Below, in pieces: positions 51,081 through 61,552 of a stretch of DNA of 64,000 nt. The translations under genes and the position numbers were made by a program. The stretch lies in assembly GCF_003122215.1 (NCBI RefSeq), contig NZ_QEYD01000005.1, positions 62,001 to 126,000 on the forward strand, in the 5' to 3' direction. The stretch comes from Pararhodobacter marinus (lineage in GTDB: Bacteria; Pseudomonadota; Alphaproteobacteria; Rhodobacterales; Rhodobacteraceae). The notes below the pieces were generated by a model. That model saw nothing but the letters and a program-made list of their open reading frames with translations. It was not told where the DNA came from and made no database searches. Numbering within the stretch: the first letter of the stretch is position 1; the number at the start of each line of letters is the position of its first letter.

Positions 51081-51740
51081 TCAGCCGAAATCCGACAGCG
51101 GATCGCCGCCCAGAACGACGATCATCTGCACGACGCGGCGACGAAGGCCGTCGGTCAGGTCAGGCTCCTGCAACAGCGCGCGCGCGCCTTCCAGCGCCGC
51201 CTCGCGCTCGCCCGCCTCGACATCCAGCAGCACAAGCTGCTCGAGCGCCAGCGGGCGGAAGGCGCCGCCCGGGGCGGACAGCCCCTGCAGCGTCGCGCGG
51301 CGCTCGTCGATGGGGATCAGGGACCCGCCGACGATCACCCGCTTCAGCGCGGCGATCTGGCGATAGCTGGGGGGCAGGTCGGCGTTGTTCTCGACCTGGG
51401 CCAGCGCGGCCATTGCGCCTTCGCGGTCATCGGCCATCAGCTCGGCCGCGCCCAGAAGCAGCGACAGGATGCCTTCGCGCGCACCTTCGGCCTCGATCGA
51501 GGCCAGCGCCTCGGCCCGGCCGGTGGCGTCGTCGGTGTCGAGCGCGGACAGGATCTCATCCCCGAAAGCCTGCGACTCGGCGGTGATCTGTGCCTTGCGG
51601 TATTCGTTATAGGCGGCGCCGCCCACGATCAGGATCACGGCCACGACCGCGATCCAGCCGTATTTGCGCATCGCGGCGAACAGGCGGTCGCGCTTGAGTT
51701 CCTCGTTCACCTCGTCGATGAAACTGTCGGGGTTGCTCAC
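51081..51740 (-). CDS. YfgM-like membrane-anchored TPR protein
   Basis: This 219-residue protein has a short cytoplasmic N-terminus, one membrane helix (YGWIAVVAVILIVGGAAYNEY) and a periplasmic helical region with tetratricopeptide-like repeats. It matches YfgM, which assists periplasmic folding near the Sec translocon in E. coli. Its stop lies 55 bases before the bamB start, so the three genes yfgM-like, bamB and der form one minus-strand unit. Confidence 0.85.
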   Translation of the reverse strand: MSNPDSFIDEVNEELKRDRLFAAMRKYGWIAVVAVILIVGGAAYNEYRKAQITAESQAFGDEILSALDTDDATGRAEALASIEAEGAREGILSLLLGAAELMADDREGAMAALAQVENNADLPPSYRQIAALKRVIVGGSLIPIDERRATLQGLSAPGGAFRPLALEQLVLLDVEAGEREAALEGARALLQEPDLTDGLRRRVVQMIVVLGGDPLSDFG

Positions 51741-52157
51741 CTGGGCCTCCGTCTGTGGCGGGCGTCTCGTTCTGCGTCTCCGGCCCGTCGGTGTCGCCGG
51801 CGCAGAAACGGTTCCGCCTCTCCTAACCCGGATGCGCGGGGCTTGCCAAGTCTGCAGCCTTTCTACGCGCGCAGGATTGCCGCTTTTGCCATCACGATGC
51901 CGCGGGGCCCGGCCAGCGATGCCGCAGGGCGGAAAAATCGCATCGCAAAGGCATCATGACGCAGCGGAGAGCGGGGCACGGCAATTGCATTACCTTTGCG
52001 TCAGGAGTAATCCAGCGGCAACGCACCGCGTATAGATGTATGAAGCGTCCGCCGCGCCCTGTCCGCCGGATCGCGATTTGAGAGCGCGCGACCTTCGGGT
52101 CCGGCGGAAGCCCCGCCGCCCGCGACCGCGCCGCTTGGAAGCCTGGAAGGTTCTGGA
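51741..52157. other. Divergent intergenic region, yfgM-like and RND operon
   Basis: No gene is seen in these 417 bases. A possible -10 (TATAGAT near 52030) sits upstream of the efflux genes, and the mid-part is rich in CG with no strong inverted repeat. The two divergent promoters must lie here. Confidence 0.4.
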
Positions 52158-53351
52158 ATGCGTGTCGTCCCGATAATCACCGCCGCGCTTGTGCTGGTCG
52201 TGCTGTATCTCTTCGTGATGGAGCGCGACACGCTGCTGTCCTGGGTTGGCGTCGAAACGGCGCAGACCGACGAGAGCGCCGGCGCCCCCTCGGGCGCTGC
52301 CGCCGCGGCGACCGTCGACGGACCCGAGGACGAGGGGCCGCAACTCTTCGGCGTCGTGGTCGAACGGTTCGAGGAACGCGATCTGGAAAGCGCCATCGTG
52401 CTGCGGGGCCGCACCGAGGCGTCGCGTTCGGTCGAAGTGCGCGCCCAGACCTCGGGGCTGGTCCTGTCCACGCCGCGTGCGCGCGGCTCGCTGGTCGAAG
52501 CGGGCGACGTGCTGTGCGAACTCGATCCCGGCACCCGCGCCGCCGCCCTGTCCGAAGCCGAGGCGCGGCTCGCAGGGGCGCAGGCCACCCTGACCGAGGC
52601 CGAGATCAACCGCGAAACCGCGACCCGGCTGGCCGAGGGCGGGTTCCGCGCGCAAAACAGCACCGCCAGCGCCGACGCGGCGGTCGAGGGCGCGCGCGCC
52701 GCGCTGGAAGCGGCGCAGGCCAGCGTCGAAGTCGCGCAGGCCGAACTGGACCGCCTGACCATCACCGCGCCCTTCGCCGGCGTGCTCGAGGTCGATTCCG
52801 CCGAAACCGGCAGCCTGATGCAATCGGGCGGGCTGTGCGCGACGATCTACCAGCTGGATCCGATCCTGCTGGTGGGATTCGCCGCCGAAACGCAGATAAA
52901 CCGGCTTGAGCCCGGCGCGATGGCGGGGGCGGAATTGTCGAACGGTCAGCGCGTGCAGGGGCGGGTGACGTTTCTGGCCCGCGCCGCCGACACCGCCACC
53001 CGCACGTTCCGGGTCGAGGTCACGGTGCCCAATCCCGATCTGGCGCTGCGCGACGGGATGAGTGCGACGCTGCTCGTCGGGGCGTCGGCCACGCGCGGCC
53101 ATCTGGTGCCCGGCTCGGCGCTGACCATCGATGACGAGGGCGTGCTGGGCCTGCGTCTGGTCGATGAGACGAACCACACCTTCTTCCAGCCCGTGACCGT
53201 GTTGCGCGACGCGCCGCAGGGTTTCTGGGTCACCGGCCTGCCGGAGGTGGCCGATGTCATCGTCGTCGGGCAGGAATACGTCACCGACGGGATCGAGGTT
53301 CAGGTCACGCGCCGCGGCGACGGGGCCGCCGACACCAGAAGCGGAGAGTGA
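52158..53351 (+). CDS. RND efflux periplasmic adaptor
   Basis: This 397-residue membrane fusion protein has an N-terminal anchor (IITAALVLVVLYLFVM), a lipoyl-like domain split around an alpha-helical hairpin rich in alanine and glutamate (about residues 135-195), and a beta-barrel domain with VFVE-type segments (YQLDPILLVGFAAETQINRL). It links the inner-membrane pump to an outer-membrane channel. The RND gene starts four bases after its stop. No TolC gene is nearby. Confidence 0.9.
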   Translation: MRVVPIITAALVLVVLYLFVMERDTLLSWVGVETAQTDESAGAPSGAAAAATVDGPEDEGPQLFGVVVERFEERDLESAIVLRGRTEASRSVEVRAQTSGLVLSTPRARGSLVEAGDVLCELDPGTRAAALSEAEARLAGAQATLTEAEINRETATRLAEGGFRAQNSTASADAAVEGARAALEAAQASVEVAQAELDRLTITAPFAGVLEVDSAETGSLMQSGGLCATIYQLDPILLVGFAAETQINRLEPGAMAGAELSNGQRVQGRVTFLARAADTATRTFRVEVTVPNPDLALRDGMSATLLVGASATRGHLVPGSALTIDDEGVLGLRLVDETNHTFFQPVTVLRDAPQGFWVTGLPEVADVIVVGQEYVTDGIEVQVTRRGDGAADTRSGE

Positions 53352-53355
53352 TCCG

Positions 53356-56300
53356 ATGAGCGGCATGATCGATTGGGCCGCGGCCCGCGCGCGCATGGTT
53401 CTGGCCTTTGTCGCGCTGACCTTGGCGGCGGGGATCATGGCCTATGTCGGGCTGCCCAAGGAGGGCGAGCCCGATATCGAGGTGCCCGCGCTCTTCATCT
53501 CGGTGCCGTTCCAGGGCATCTCGGCCGCCGACAGCGAAACGCTGCTCGTGCGCCCGATGGAGCAGGAACTGGCGGGGCTTGACGGGCTGACCGACATGAC
53601 TGGCTCGGCCATGCAGGGCTATGCCAGCGTGGTGCTGGAATTCGAATTCGACTGGGACAAGAACGCGACCATCGCCGATGTGCGCGACCGCATGAGCCGC
53701 GCCGCCGCCGATTTCCCCGAAGGCGCCGACAATTACTCGATCAACGAGTTCAATTTCAGCGAATTTCCCATCGTCATCATCGCCGTGTCGGGCGACGTGC
53801 CCGAACGCATGCTGATGCGCGCGGCCTCGGATCTGGAGCGCGCGATCGAGGGGCTGGACCCGGTGCTCAGCGCCGATGTCGCGGGCACACGCGACGAGAT
53901 GGTCGAGGTGGTCATCGATCCCCTGCGGCTGGAAGCCTACAATGTCAGCGCGGGCGAGCTGATCGACGCGGTGACGCTGAACAACCAGCTTGTCGCGGCG
54001 GGCGATATCGAAACGGAATCGGGCCGCTTCTCGCTCTCGCTGCCGGGCTCGTTCGAAAGCGTGCAGGACATCTACGACCTGCGCATCAAGGTGAACGGCG
54101 ACCGCGAGGTGACGCTGGGCGACCTGGCGACGATCCACATGACGTTTCAGGACCGCGCCGGGACCGCACGCTTCAACGGCGAAGCGACGCTGGCGCTGCA
54201 GGTGGTCAAGCGGCGCGGCTACAACCTGATCGACACGGTCGACGCCGTGCGCGCGGCCATCGATACCGAGATCGCCAGCTGGCCGCCCGAATTGCAGCAA
54301 TCCATTCATGTGACCCCGGCGCTCGACCGCAGCTATCAGGTGGCGTCGATGATTTCGCAGCTCGAAGGCTCGGTCCTGACCGCCATCGCGCTGGTGATGA
54401 TCGTCGTGCTGGCCTCGCTGGGCACGCGGACGGCGCTGCTGGTGGGCTTTTCGATCCCGTCCTCGTTCCTTCTGGCCTTCATCCTTCTGGGCGTGATGGG
54501 CGTGACGATCTCGAACATCGTCATGTTCGGCCTGATCCTGGCGGTGGGGATGCTGGTCGACGGGGCCATCGTGGTGGCGGAATATGCCGATCACCAGATC
54601 CAGCAGGGCAAGGGCCCGATGGCGGCCTATACCACCGCTGCCAAGCGCATGTTCTGGCCAGTCGTCAGCTCGACCGCGACCACGCTTTGCGCCTTCCTGC
54701 CGATGCTGTTCTGGCCCGGTGTCGCGGGCGAGTTCATGGGGATGCTGCCCGTCACGCTGATCTTCGTGCTGATCTCGTCGCTGGTCGTGGCGCTGATCTA
54801 CCTGCCGATCCTCGGCGGCGTGACCGGGCGGATCGCGCGCGTCTTCGACAATACCGCGCAATCCATGCGCCGCTGGCTGCCCTGGATCCTGCGCCTGCCG
54901 TTCCTTGCGCTGGCGCTGGCGCTTCTGGTGGGCGGGCTGGTCTCGATGCTGAACCCGGCGCTGCTGATCCCCGATCCTGCGGGACGCGCCGCGATGGGCG
55001 CGCTGGCCGCGCTGCCGGGCGCGCTCATGATGGCGCTGGGCGCCTCGGGCATGTCGATCACGCTGAACGCGCTGAAGCCGCGCGCAAAGCCCAAGCCCAT
55101 CGACTCGGGCTACAAACCCACGGCTTTCGGCTGGCTCACGAAGCTGATCGTCGCCAACCCGGTCATGCCCTTCGTGACCATCGGCGCCATCGTCTTCGTC
55201 GTGTTCCAGGTCTTTGCCTATTACGGCGAGAACAATTACGGCGTCGAATTCTTCGTCGAGACCGAACCCGAGCAGGGCATCGTCTATGTCCGGGCGCGCG
55301 GCAACCTGTCGCTGGCCGAGGAAGACGCGCTGCTTGCGCAGGTCGAGGACATCGTCATCAACGAACCCGGCGTCTCGGCCAGCTTCGCCTTCGCGGGCGA
55401 TGGCGGGCTCAATACCAACACGGCGGGCGGGCAGGCGCCGCGCGATGCCATCGGGCAGATCCAGTTCGAGCTGGTCAACTGGGACGACCGGGGCGACGAT
55501 CCCGAACTGCGCGGCCAGGTGATCCTTGACCGGATGGAGGCGCAATTCGCGCAGATCCCCGGCATCATCACCGAATACATGATCATGTCGGGCGGCCCGG
55601 CCTCGTCCAAACCGATCCACCTGCGCCTGACGGGGCAGGATTTCGAGCAACTGGGCGCGGCGGTGGAAACCGTACAGGCCCGGATGCGCGAGATCGGCGG
55701 CATCGTGGGGATCGAGGACAGCCGCCCGCTGCCGGGCATCGACTGGGAGATCCGCGTCGACACGGCCGCGGCCGGGCGCTTTGGCGCCAATGTCGCCACG
55801 GTAGGCGGCATGGTGCAGATGGTCACGCGCGGGATCATGCTGGACACGATGCGGGTCGATACCTCGGACGAAGAGATCGAGATCCGCGTGCGCCTGCCTG
55901 AAGAGGACCGGCTGCTGTCGACGCTCGACACGCTGCGCGTGCCGACTGCCGCGGGGCTGGTGCCGCTGTCGAATTTCGTCACCCGCGAGCCGGTGGCGCT
56001 GCGCGGCACCATCGACCGCTACGACGAAGAGCGTTTCTTCGACGTCAAGGCCGATGCCGCGCCCGCCATGGTCGCGCTGACCGATGCCGACGGCGCGGTC
56101 GCGCGGATCGCACCGGCGGCGCAATACGATGCGCGGCTGCACCCCGAAGGCTCGGCCGAGGCCGAGGCCGCGCGGCAGGCCCGCGCCGCTCTGGCCGATG
56201 AGGGGCTGCATATCGTCCCCGTCACCCCGTCCGAGCGCATCGCCGCCCTGACCGCGTGGCTGGAAGCCGAGGATCCGCTGCCTGCCGGGATCGGCTGGCA

Positions 56301-57078
56301 ATGGACCGGCGAGCAACAGGACCAGGAAGAGACCGGCGCCTTTCTGGGCGTGGCCTTCGGCGCGGCGATGGGGCTGATGTTCATCATCCTGCTGGCGCAG
56401 TTCAACAGCTTCTACAACTCGGTGCTGGTGCTGCTGGCGGTGGTGATGTCCACGGCGGGCGTGCTGATCGGAATGCTGGTGATGGGCCAGCCCTTCTCGA
56501 TGATCATGACCGGGACGGGGGTGGTCGCCCTGGCCGGGATCGTGGTGAACAACAACATCGTGCTGATCGATACCTATCAGGAATTCACCCGCTACATGCC
56601 CCGGATCGAGGCCATCATCCGTACCGCCGAGCAACGCATCCGCCCGGTGCTGCTGACCACGATCACCACGATTGCCGGCCTTGCGCCGATGATGCTGGGG
56701 CTCAGCATCGACTTCGTGAACGGCGGCTACACGATCGACAGCCCGACCTCGATGTGGTGGAAACCGCTGGCCACGGCGGTGGTCTTCGGTCTGGGCGTGT
56801 CGACGGTGCTGACGATGGTGCTGACGCCTGCGCTGCTGGCCGCGCGCATCTGGCTGGAAGCGGCGTTCCTCGGGATCGCGCCCTTGGTGAAATCCTTGCG
56901 CAAGGGCCGGGCGCGCGACGACCGGCGGTTGCGGGCGCGCAGCCACAAGGTGCGCCACGCCGAGATCATCTGGGATCCGTCCTATGCCACCGACACGCCC
57001 CGGCCCGGCGAGACCGCCGCGCCCGAGCACGCGCCCGAGCATCCGGGGCGCCCGCATCGGACCCACGCGGCCGAATAG
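53356..57078 (+). CDS. RND-family efflux permease (AcrB-like)
   Basis: This 1240-residue protein is an RND pump: an N-terminal helix (ARMVLAFVALTLAAGIMAYVG), a large periplasmic porter domain, the LAVGMLVDGAIVVAEYAD segment of helix 4 with conserved acidic residues, a second porter domain and a second block of helices. It is somewhat longer than AcrB (1049 residues), mainly through extra segments between helix blocks and a charged C-terminal tail. Energy would come from the proton gradient; substrates are unknown. The ATG at 53356 has GGAGAG upstream and follows the adaptor stop. Confidence 0.9.
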   Translation: MSGMIDWAAARARMVLAFVALTLAAGIMAYVGLPKEGEPDIEVPALFISVPFQGISAADSETLLVRPMEQELAGLDGLTDMTGSAMQGYASVVLEFEFDWDKNATIADVRDRMSRAAADFPEGADNYSINEFNFSEFPIVIIAVSGDVPERMLMRAASDLERAIEGLDPVLSADVAGTRDEMVEVVIDPLRLEAYNVSAGELIDAVTLNNQLVAAGDIETESGRFSLSLPGSFESVQDIYDLRIKVNGDREVTLGDLATIHMTFQDRAGTARFNGEATLALQVVKRRGYNLIDTVDAVRAAIDTEIASWPPELQQSIHVTPALDRSYQVASMISQLEGSVLTAIALVMIVVLASLGTRTALLVGFSIPSSFLLAFILLGVMGVTISNIVMFGLILAVGMLVDGAIVVAEYADHQIQQGKGPMAAYTTAAKRMFWPVVSSTATTLCAFLPMLFWPGVAGEFMGMLPVTLIFVLISSLVVALIYLPILGGVTGRIARVFDNTAQSMRRWLPWILRLPFLALALALLVGGLVSMLNPALLIPDPAGRAAMGALAALPGALMMALGASGMSITLNALKPRAKPKPIDSGYKPTAFGWLTKLIVANPVMPFVTIGAIVFVVFQVFAYYGENNYGVEFFVETEPEQGIVYVRARGNLSLAEEDALLAQVEDIVINEPGVSASFAFAGDGGLNTNTAGGQAPRDAIGQIQFELVNWDDRGDDPELRGQVILDRMEAQFAQIPGIITEYMIMSGGPASSKPIHLRLTGQDFEQLGAAVETVQARMREIGGIVGIEDSRPLPGIDWEIRVDTAAAGRFGANVATVGGMVQMVTRGIMLDTMRVDTSDEEIEIRVRLPEEDRLLSTLDTLRVPTAAGLVPLSNFVTREPVALRGTIDRYDEERFFDVKADAAPAMVALTDADGAVARIAPAAQYDARLHPEGSAEAEAARQARAALADEGLHIVPVTPSERIAALTAWLEAEDPLPAGIGWQWTGEQQDQEETGAFLGVAFGAAMGLMFIILLAQFNSFYNSVLVLLAVVMSTAGVLIGMLVMGQPFSMIMTGTGVVALAGIVVNNNIVLIDTYQEFTRYMPRIEAIIRTAEQRIRPVLLTTITTIAGLAPMMLGLSIDFVNGGYTIDSPTSMWWKPLATAVVFGLGVSTVLTMVLTPALLAARIWLEAAFLGIAPLVKSLRKGRARDDRRLRARSHKVRHAEIIWDPSYATDTPRPGETAAPEHAPEHPGRPHRTHAAE

Positions 57079-57207
57079 CGATCGGATCCCTGCCGCCGCG
57101 CCGGTGGCAGGCGATGGAGGGGGCGGTGTGCCCCCTCTTTGCCTTGCGGCACATTCATCCCCGAGGATAGTGAGAGAACAAGGATAGAGGCTGCCGGGGA
57201 GTTCGGG

Positions 57208-57990
57208 ATGACCGTTTTGCAAGACGCGCTGCCGGTGGCGCCATGGATGGATCCAAGGCTGAAACGGCTGCCGGGGATCCTGCCGCTCGACCCCGCAGAC
57301 TGGCTGGTGGTCGACGAAGCCTATGCCGGGCAGATGGCCGAGCGGGTCAGGCTGCTGGAGACGAAGCGCGCGGCGGTGCTGCAGGCCTTGCCCGAAGCGG
57401 CGGACGCGGTCGGCGAACTGGTCGACACGGTCGAGGCGCGGCTGCCGGCGCTGGGATTCGCGCGGGACGGCGGGGCCTGGCTATGCCCCGACGGACGGCG
57501 GGTCGAGGGCGAGGAGGGGCTCGCGCGGCTGGGGCATCTGTTGCAGGAGGATCTCTGCGTGATGCAGCCGGGCCCGGATGGCATCCCCCGGCTGACCGCC
57601 GCTGTCTTGTGTTTCCCGGCAAGCTGGACGCTGGCCGAGAAGCTGGGGCGCGGGCTGCCGGGTATTCACAAGCCGGTGCCGGGCTATGCAGGCGGGCTCG
57701 AGGCGCGCGTGCAACGCCTGTTCGAGGCCATCCGGCCCGAGCAGCCTCTCTGGCGCATGAATTATCTCGACTACATCGATCCCACCCTGCACCAACCCAG
57801 GCTCGAGTCCGAGAAACGTCCACATCGCGACGGGCCGGAACAGGCGGGCGGCGGTTACATCCGCTGCGAGCGTCAATGCCTTGTGCGGCTGCCCCGGACA
57901 AGGGCGGTGGTATTTTCGATCCATACCTATGTCGTGCCGCGGGCCTCGCTCAGCGCGGAAGAGGAAGCGGCCTTTCCCGCCCGGACCTGA
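57208..57990 (+). CDS. DUF3445 (heme-dependent oxidative N-demethylase-like) protein
   Basis: This 260-residue protein belongs to the DUF3445 family, which includes heme-dependent oxidative N-demethylase subunits. Typical elements are LPGILPLDPADWLVVDE, the ALCFPASWTLAEKLGRGLPGIHKPVP segment and the closing VFSIHTYVVP with RCERQCLVRLPRT. It starts at the ATG at 57208; the GGGG upstream is only moderate. The other HODM subunit genes are not adjacent, so the reaction is uncertain. Confidence 0.8.
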   Translation: MTVLQDALPVAPWMDPRLKRLPGILPLDPADWLVVDEAYAGQMAERVRLLETKRAAVLQALPEAADAVGELVDTVEARLPALGFARDGGAWLCPDGRRVEGEEGLARLGHLLQEDLCVMQPGPDGIPRLTAAVLCFPASWTLAEKLGRGLPGIHKPVPGYAGGLEARVQRLFEAIRPEQPLWRMNYLDYIDPTLHQPRLESEKRPHRDGPEQAGGGYIRCERQCLVRLPRTRAVVFSIHTYVVPRASLSAEEEAAFPART

Positions 57991-57996
57991 GCGTCA

Positions 57997-58911
57997 TCAG
58001 GCATCGTCGCAACCTTGGCCGGGTTTTGCGGCGGCGGCGAACCAGCGACGGCGGGGTGTGCGTGGCGGAGAAGCCTCGCGCAGGGCGGTGGCGAGGCGTT
58101 CGCTCTCGCGCTCGATCCGGGGAAGGATGACGGGGCGTTCGGGCGTGCCGCCGAAGAACCGGCCGAGACTGCGCTTCGCGTAGCGTTCGGCGCGCAGGGC
58201 GGGCGGGGGGCTCGCCCCCGGGTCGTCGGCGGCGCAATCGGGCGGGGCGCGTTCGCCGGGGCGGGGCAGGGCCAGCCGTTCGGGCGGGGCGATCGTCAGG
58301 GGGGCCAGCGGATCGCCCGGTTCAAGCAGCGTGGCGAGCGGCGCGCGGCGAAATTCCTCGGTGCCGAGGACCAGACCGCCGGGCTGCCAGATCACCAGCG
58401 CGGGCTGCGCCGCCTCGATCACCGGAAGCAGCAGGAAGCGGCCCTCGGCGGCAAGGAGGCGCGCGGCATCGGCCAGGTCCGTGGGCAGCGCGCCCCGACG
58501 GCGGATCAGGAAGCCCATCGCGCCGCGATGCAACCGCAGCGCCCGGGCCAGATGGACGCGGGCGAAATCCGGCGTCTCGCCCCGTGGCGGCCGCAGCAGG
58601 CCCTGCAGCGCGCGGGCAGGGAGGGGAGCGGCGGCGCGGGTGAGGATCATCTCGTAGGGATCGGCGCGCAGCCTCAGGGTCGAGCCGGTGAGCTTGATCG
58701 CCCCGATCGCCCGTCCTTCGGCCCGCAGATCGTCGACCAGGTATTGCATCGCCAGCACCAGATCGGGAAATGCGGCGCGGGCATCGAAGACCAGCGTCGC
58801 GCCCGCGATGGCCCCCGGACCGTTCCCGGACGCGCGGGGGCGCGTGGCGCTGACACTGTCCGCACCGAAAGCGCTGTCCCCGCCCCGTGGATCGCCGGGT
58901 CCGGCTGGCAT
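57997..58911 (-). CDS. Hypothetical protein (Rhodobacterales-type)
   Basis: This 304-residue protein has no recognised domain. A globular middle part (ATLVFDARAAFPDLVLAMQY, ALRLHRGAMGFLIRRRG, GRFLLLPVIEAAQPALVIW) and a basic, arginine-rich C-terminus are visible. I place the start at the ATG at 58911, behind GGGAGAGCC; the open frame extends further upstream only through GC bias. It converges on the DUF3445 gene with six bases between the stop codons. Function is not known. Confidence 0.6.
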   Translation of the reverse strand: MPAGPGDPRGGDSAFGADSVSATRPRASGNGPGAIAGATLVFDARAAFPDLVLAMQYLVDDLRAEGRAIGAIKLTGSTLRLRADPYEMILTRAAAPLPARALQGLLRPPRGETPDFARVHLARALRLHRGAMGFLIRRRGALPTDLADAARLLAAEGRFLLLPVIEAAQPALVIWQPGGLVLGTEEFRRAPLATLLEPGDPLAPLTIAPPERLALPRPGERAPPDCAADDPGASPPPALRAERYAKRSLGRFFGGTPERPVILPRIERESERLATALREASPPRTPRRRWFAAAAKPGQGCDDA

Positions 58912-59045
58912 AGGTCTGGCTCTCCCTTTCCGGCGGCGCGATCTGCGCCGCGGGGACAGGATACCAAGGCGAGCGTCCGGGGGCGCGGCGGAAGTGCCGA
59001 CAATTCGGGACAAATGGTGCGGGTCTCGGCGCGGGCGCCGCGCGC

Positions 59046-59438
59046 TCAGAACCCGCGCAGGCCCAGGTCGTACGCCCAGACCCGCAGCTGGAAGATCAGG
59101 TCGTCCAGCAGGTTTGTCTGCGTCCCCACGATCACCAGGATCACCACCAGGATGAACAGCGAGCGCAGGAAACCGCCCAGCCCCGAGCCGCTGCGTTCGC
59201 GCGTCGCGGGCACGCCCGCGCCCGAAACCGGCGACCCCCAGGGGGCGACGGGTTTCGCGCTGCGCCGGGTGGAACGGGGCACCGGATCGGTCTCGGCCGT
59301 GGCCCGCGCAGCATCGGCGCGCGCGCGGCTGCGGCTGTGAACCTGGGTCGTCTGCGACGGCGCGTCCAGCAGGAAATTCCGGTTCCGGTATTCCCGGTTG
59401 GCCGGGTGGCGCACGTCGAGGGGGTGGTACTTGCTCAT
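59046..59438 (-). CDS. Hypothetical membrane-anchored protein (130 aa)
   Basis: This protein has a polar, probably disordered N-terminal part (SKYHPLDVRHPANREYRNRN) with a basic arginine-rich middle, and one C-terminal membrane helix (SLFILVVILVIVGTQTNLL). No family is recognised. The start at 59438 has AGGATCC upstream. It lies between glnA (same strand, upstream) and the hypothetical gene at 57997, and the glnA terminator separates it from glnA. Confidence 0.6.
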   Translation of the reverse strand: MSKYHPLDVRHPANREYRNRNFLLDAPSQTTQVHSRSRARADAARATAETDPVPRSTRRSAKPVAPWGSPVSGAGVPATRERSGSGLGGFLRSLFILVVILVIVGTQTNLLDDLIFQLRVWAYDLGLRGF

Positions 59439-59537
59439 GGCGGATCCTGCACAGGCCCCGCAACCGGGGCGCGGGTCCACGATAGCGCAGTTCCACGCGC
59501 GGCGTCAGTCCCGATCGCGTGTAAGCGCTCCGTATGA

Positions 59538-59563
59538 AAAAGGGCGCCCCAGGGCGCCCTTTT
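59538..59563 (-). terminator. Terminator of the glnB-glnA operon
   Basis: A 12-base palindrome (AAAAGGGCGCCC / GGGCGCCCTTTT) with a two- to four-base loop lies 20 bases beyond the glnA stop. On the minus strand it ends in a run of five T residues. Confidence 0.8.
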
Positions 59564-59582
59564 CCCAATCATCCGGTCCCGA

Positions 59583-60989
59583 TCAGACCGAGTAGTACAT
59601 CGCGTACTCGACCGGGTGCGGGGTGTGCTCGTACTTGTAGACTTCTTCCCACTTGAGCTCCATGTAGCCCTCGATCTGACCCTTGGTGAACACGTCACCG
59701 GCCAGCAGGAAGTCCATGTCCTTCTCCAGCTCTTCCAGCGCCTCGCGCAGCGAACCGCAGACGGTCGGGATGGCGGCCAGTTCTTCGGGCGGCAGGTCGT
59801 ACAGGTCCTTGTCCGAGGCTTCGCCCGGATGGATCTTGTTCTTGATGCCGTCGAGCCCGGCCATCATCAGTGCCGAGAAGGCCAGGTAGGGGTTCGCCGC
59901 GGGGTCGGGGAAACGGGCCTCGACACGCTTGGCTTTCGGCGATTCGGTCCACGGGATCCGCACGCAGCCCGAGCGGTTGCGGGCCGAATAGGCGCGCAGA
60001 ACGGGGGCTTCGAAGCCCGGGATCAGACGCTTGTAGCTGTTGGTCGCCGGGTTGGTGAAGGCGTTCAGCGCTTTCGCGTGCTTCAGGATGCCGCCGATGA
60101 AATACAGCGCTTCCATCGACAGGTCGGCATACTGGTCACCGGCGAACAGCGGCTTGCCGTCCTTCCAGATCGACATGTTCACATGCATCCCCGAGCCGTT
60201 GTCGCCCGCCATGGGCTTCGGCATGAACGTGGCCGACTTGCCGTAGGCGGCGGCGACGTTGTGGATGATGTACTTGTATTTCTGGATGTTGTCGGCCTGC
60301 TCGACCAGCCCGCCGAAGATCATGCCCAGCTCGTGCTGGCAGGTCGCGACCTCGTGGTGGTGCTTGTCGACCTTGATGCCGATCGACTTCATGGTCGACA
60401 GCATTTCCGAACGGATGTCCTGCGCTTCGTCGATCGGGTTGACCGGGAAGTAGCCGCCCTTGTGGCCGGCGCGGTGCGCCAGGTTGCCGCCTTCGAATTC
60501 GGCATCCGTGTTCCAGGCCGCGGCATCGGCGTCGATCGAGAACGCCACTTTCTGCGGCGTGACCGAGTAGCGGACGTCGTCGAACAGGAAGAACTCGGCT
60601 TCCGGGCCGAAATAGGCCGCGTCACCGACGCCCGAGGATTTCAGATAGGCCTCGGCGCGCTTGGCGGTCTGGCGCGGGCAGCGGTCGTAGGATTCGCCGG
60701 TATCGGGCTCGACCACGTCGCAATGCACGGCGATGGTCTTCTCGGCGTAGAACGGGTCCATGTAGACGCTGTCGACATCCGGCACCAGTTTCATGTCCGA
60801 CTGGTCGATCGACTTCCAGCCGGCAATCGACGAGCCATCGAACATGAAGCCTTCTTCGAGGAAGTCCTCATCGACCAGATCCGCAATCACCGTGACGTGC
60901 TGCAGCTTGCCCTTGGGGTCGGTGAAACGGATGTCCACATATTCGACCTGTTCGTCGGCAATCAGTTTGAGAACCGATTCAACGCTCAT
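59583..60989 (-). CDS. glnA: Glutamine synthetase type I
   Basis: This 468-residue GSI enzyme makes glutamine from glutamate and ammonia with ATP. It shows [15 protein letters not shown], the [14 protein letters not shown] active-site strand, the central [11 protein letters not shown] region, and the C-terminal [10 protein letters not shown] whose tyrosine is the adenylylation target of GlnE. This Tyr marks a GSI-beta enzyme under adenylylation control. It is preceded by glnB in the same operon, 33 bases away. Confidence 0.98.
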   Translation of the reverse strand: MSVESVLKLIADEQVEYVDIRFTDPKGKLQHVTVIADLVDEDFLEEGFMFDGSSIAGWKSIDQSDMKLVPDVDSVYMDPFYAEKTIAVHCDVVEPDTGESYDRCPRQTAKRAEAYLKSSGVGDAAYFGPEAEFFLFDDVRYSVTPQKVAFSIDADAAAWNTDAEFEGGNLAHRAGHKGGYFPVNPIDEAQDIRSEMLSTMKSIGIKVDKHHHEVATCQHELGMIFGGLVEQADNIQKYKYIIHNVAAAYGKSATFMPKPMAGDNGSGMHVNMSIWKDGKPLFAGDQYADLSMEALYFIGGILKHAKALNAFTNPATNSYKRLIPGFEAPVLRAYSARNRSGCVRIPWTESPKAKRVEARFPDPAANPYLAFSALMMAGLDGIKNKIHPGEASDKDLYDLPPEELAAIPTVCGSLREALEELEKDMDFLLAGDVFTKGQIEGYMELKWEEVYKYEHTPHPVEYAMYYSV

Positions 60990-61022
60990 ACTTAGTCCCC
61001 TGACTTGTTAGGATTTGTAGGT

Positions 61023-61514
<492 letters not shown>

Positions 61515-61552
61515 TCACCAAACAGGCAGTTGCTGGACAAAGGTGCGGACAA

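Noticed and set aside
53305-57222. Open frame of 1305 codons opposite the RND permease
   Set aside because: It is low-complexity, His/Gln/Arg-rich and antisense to a clear RND pump.
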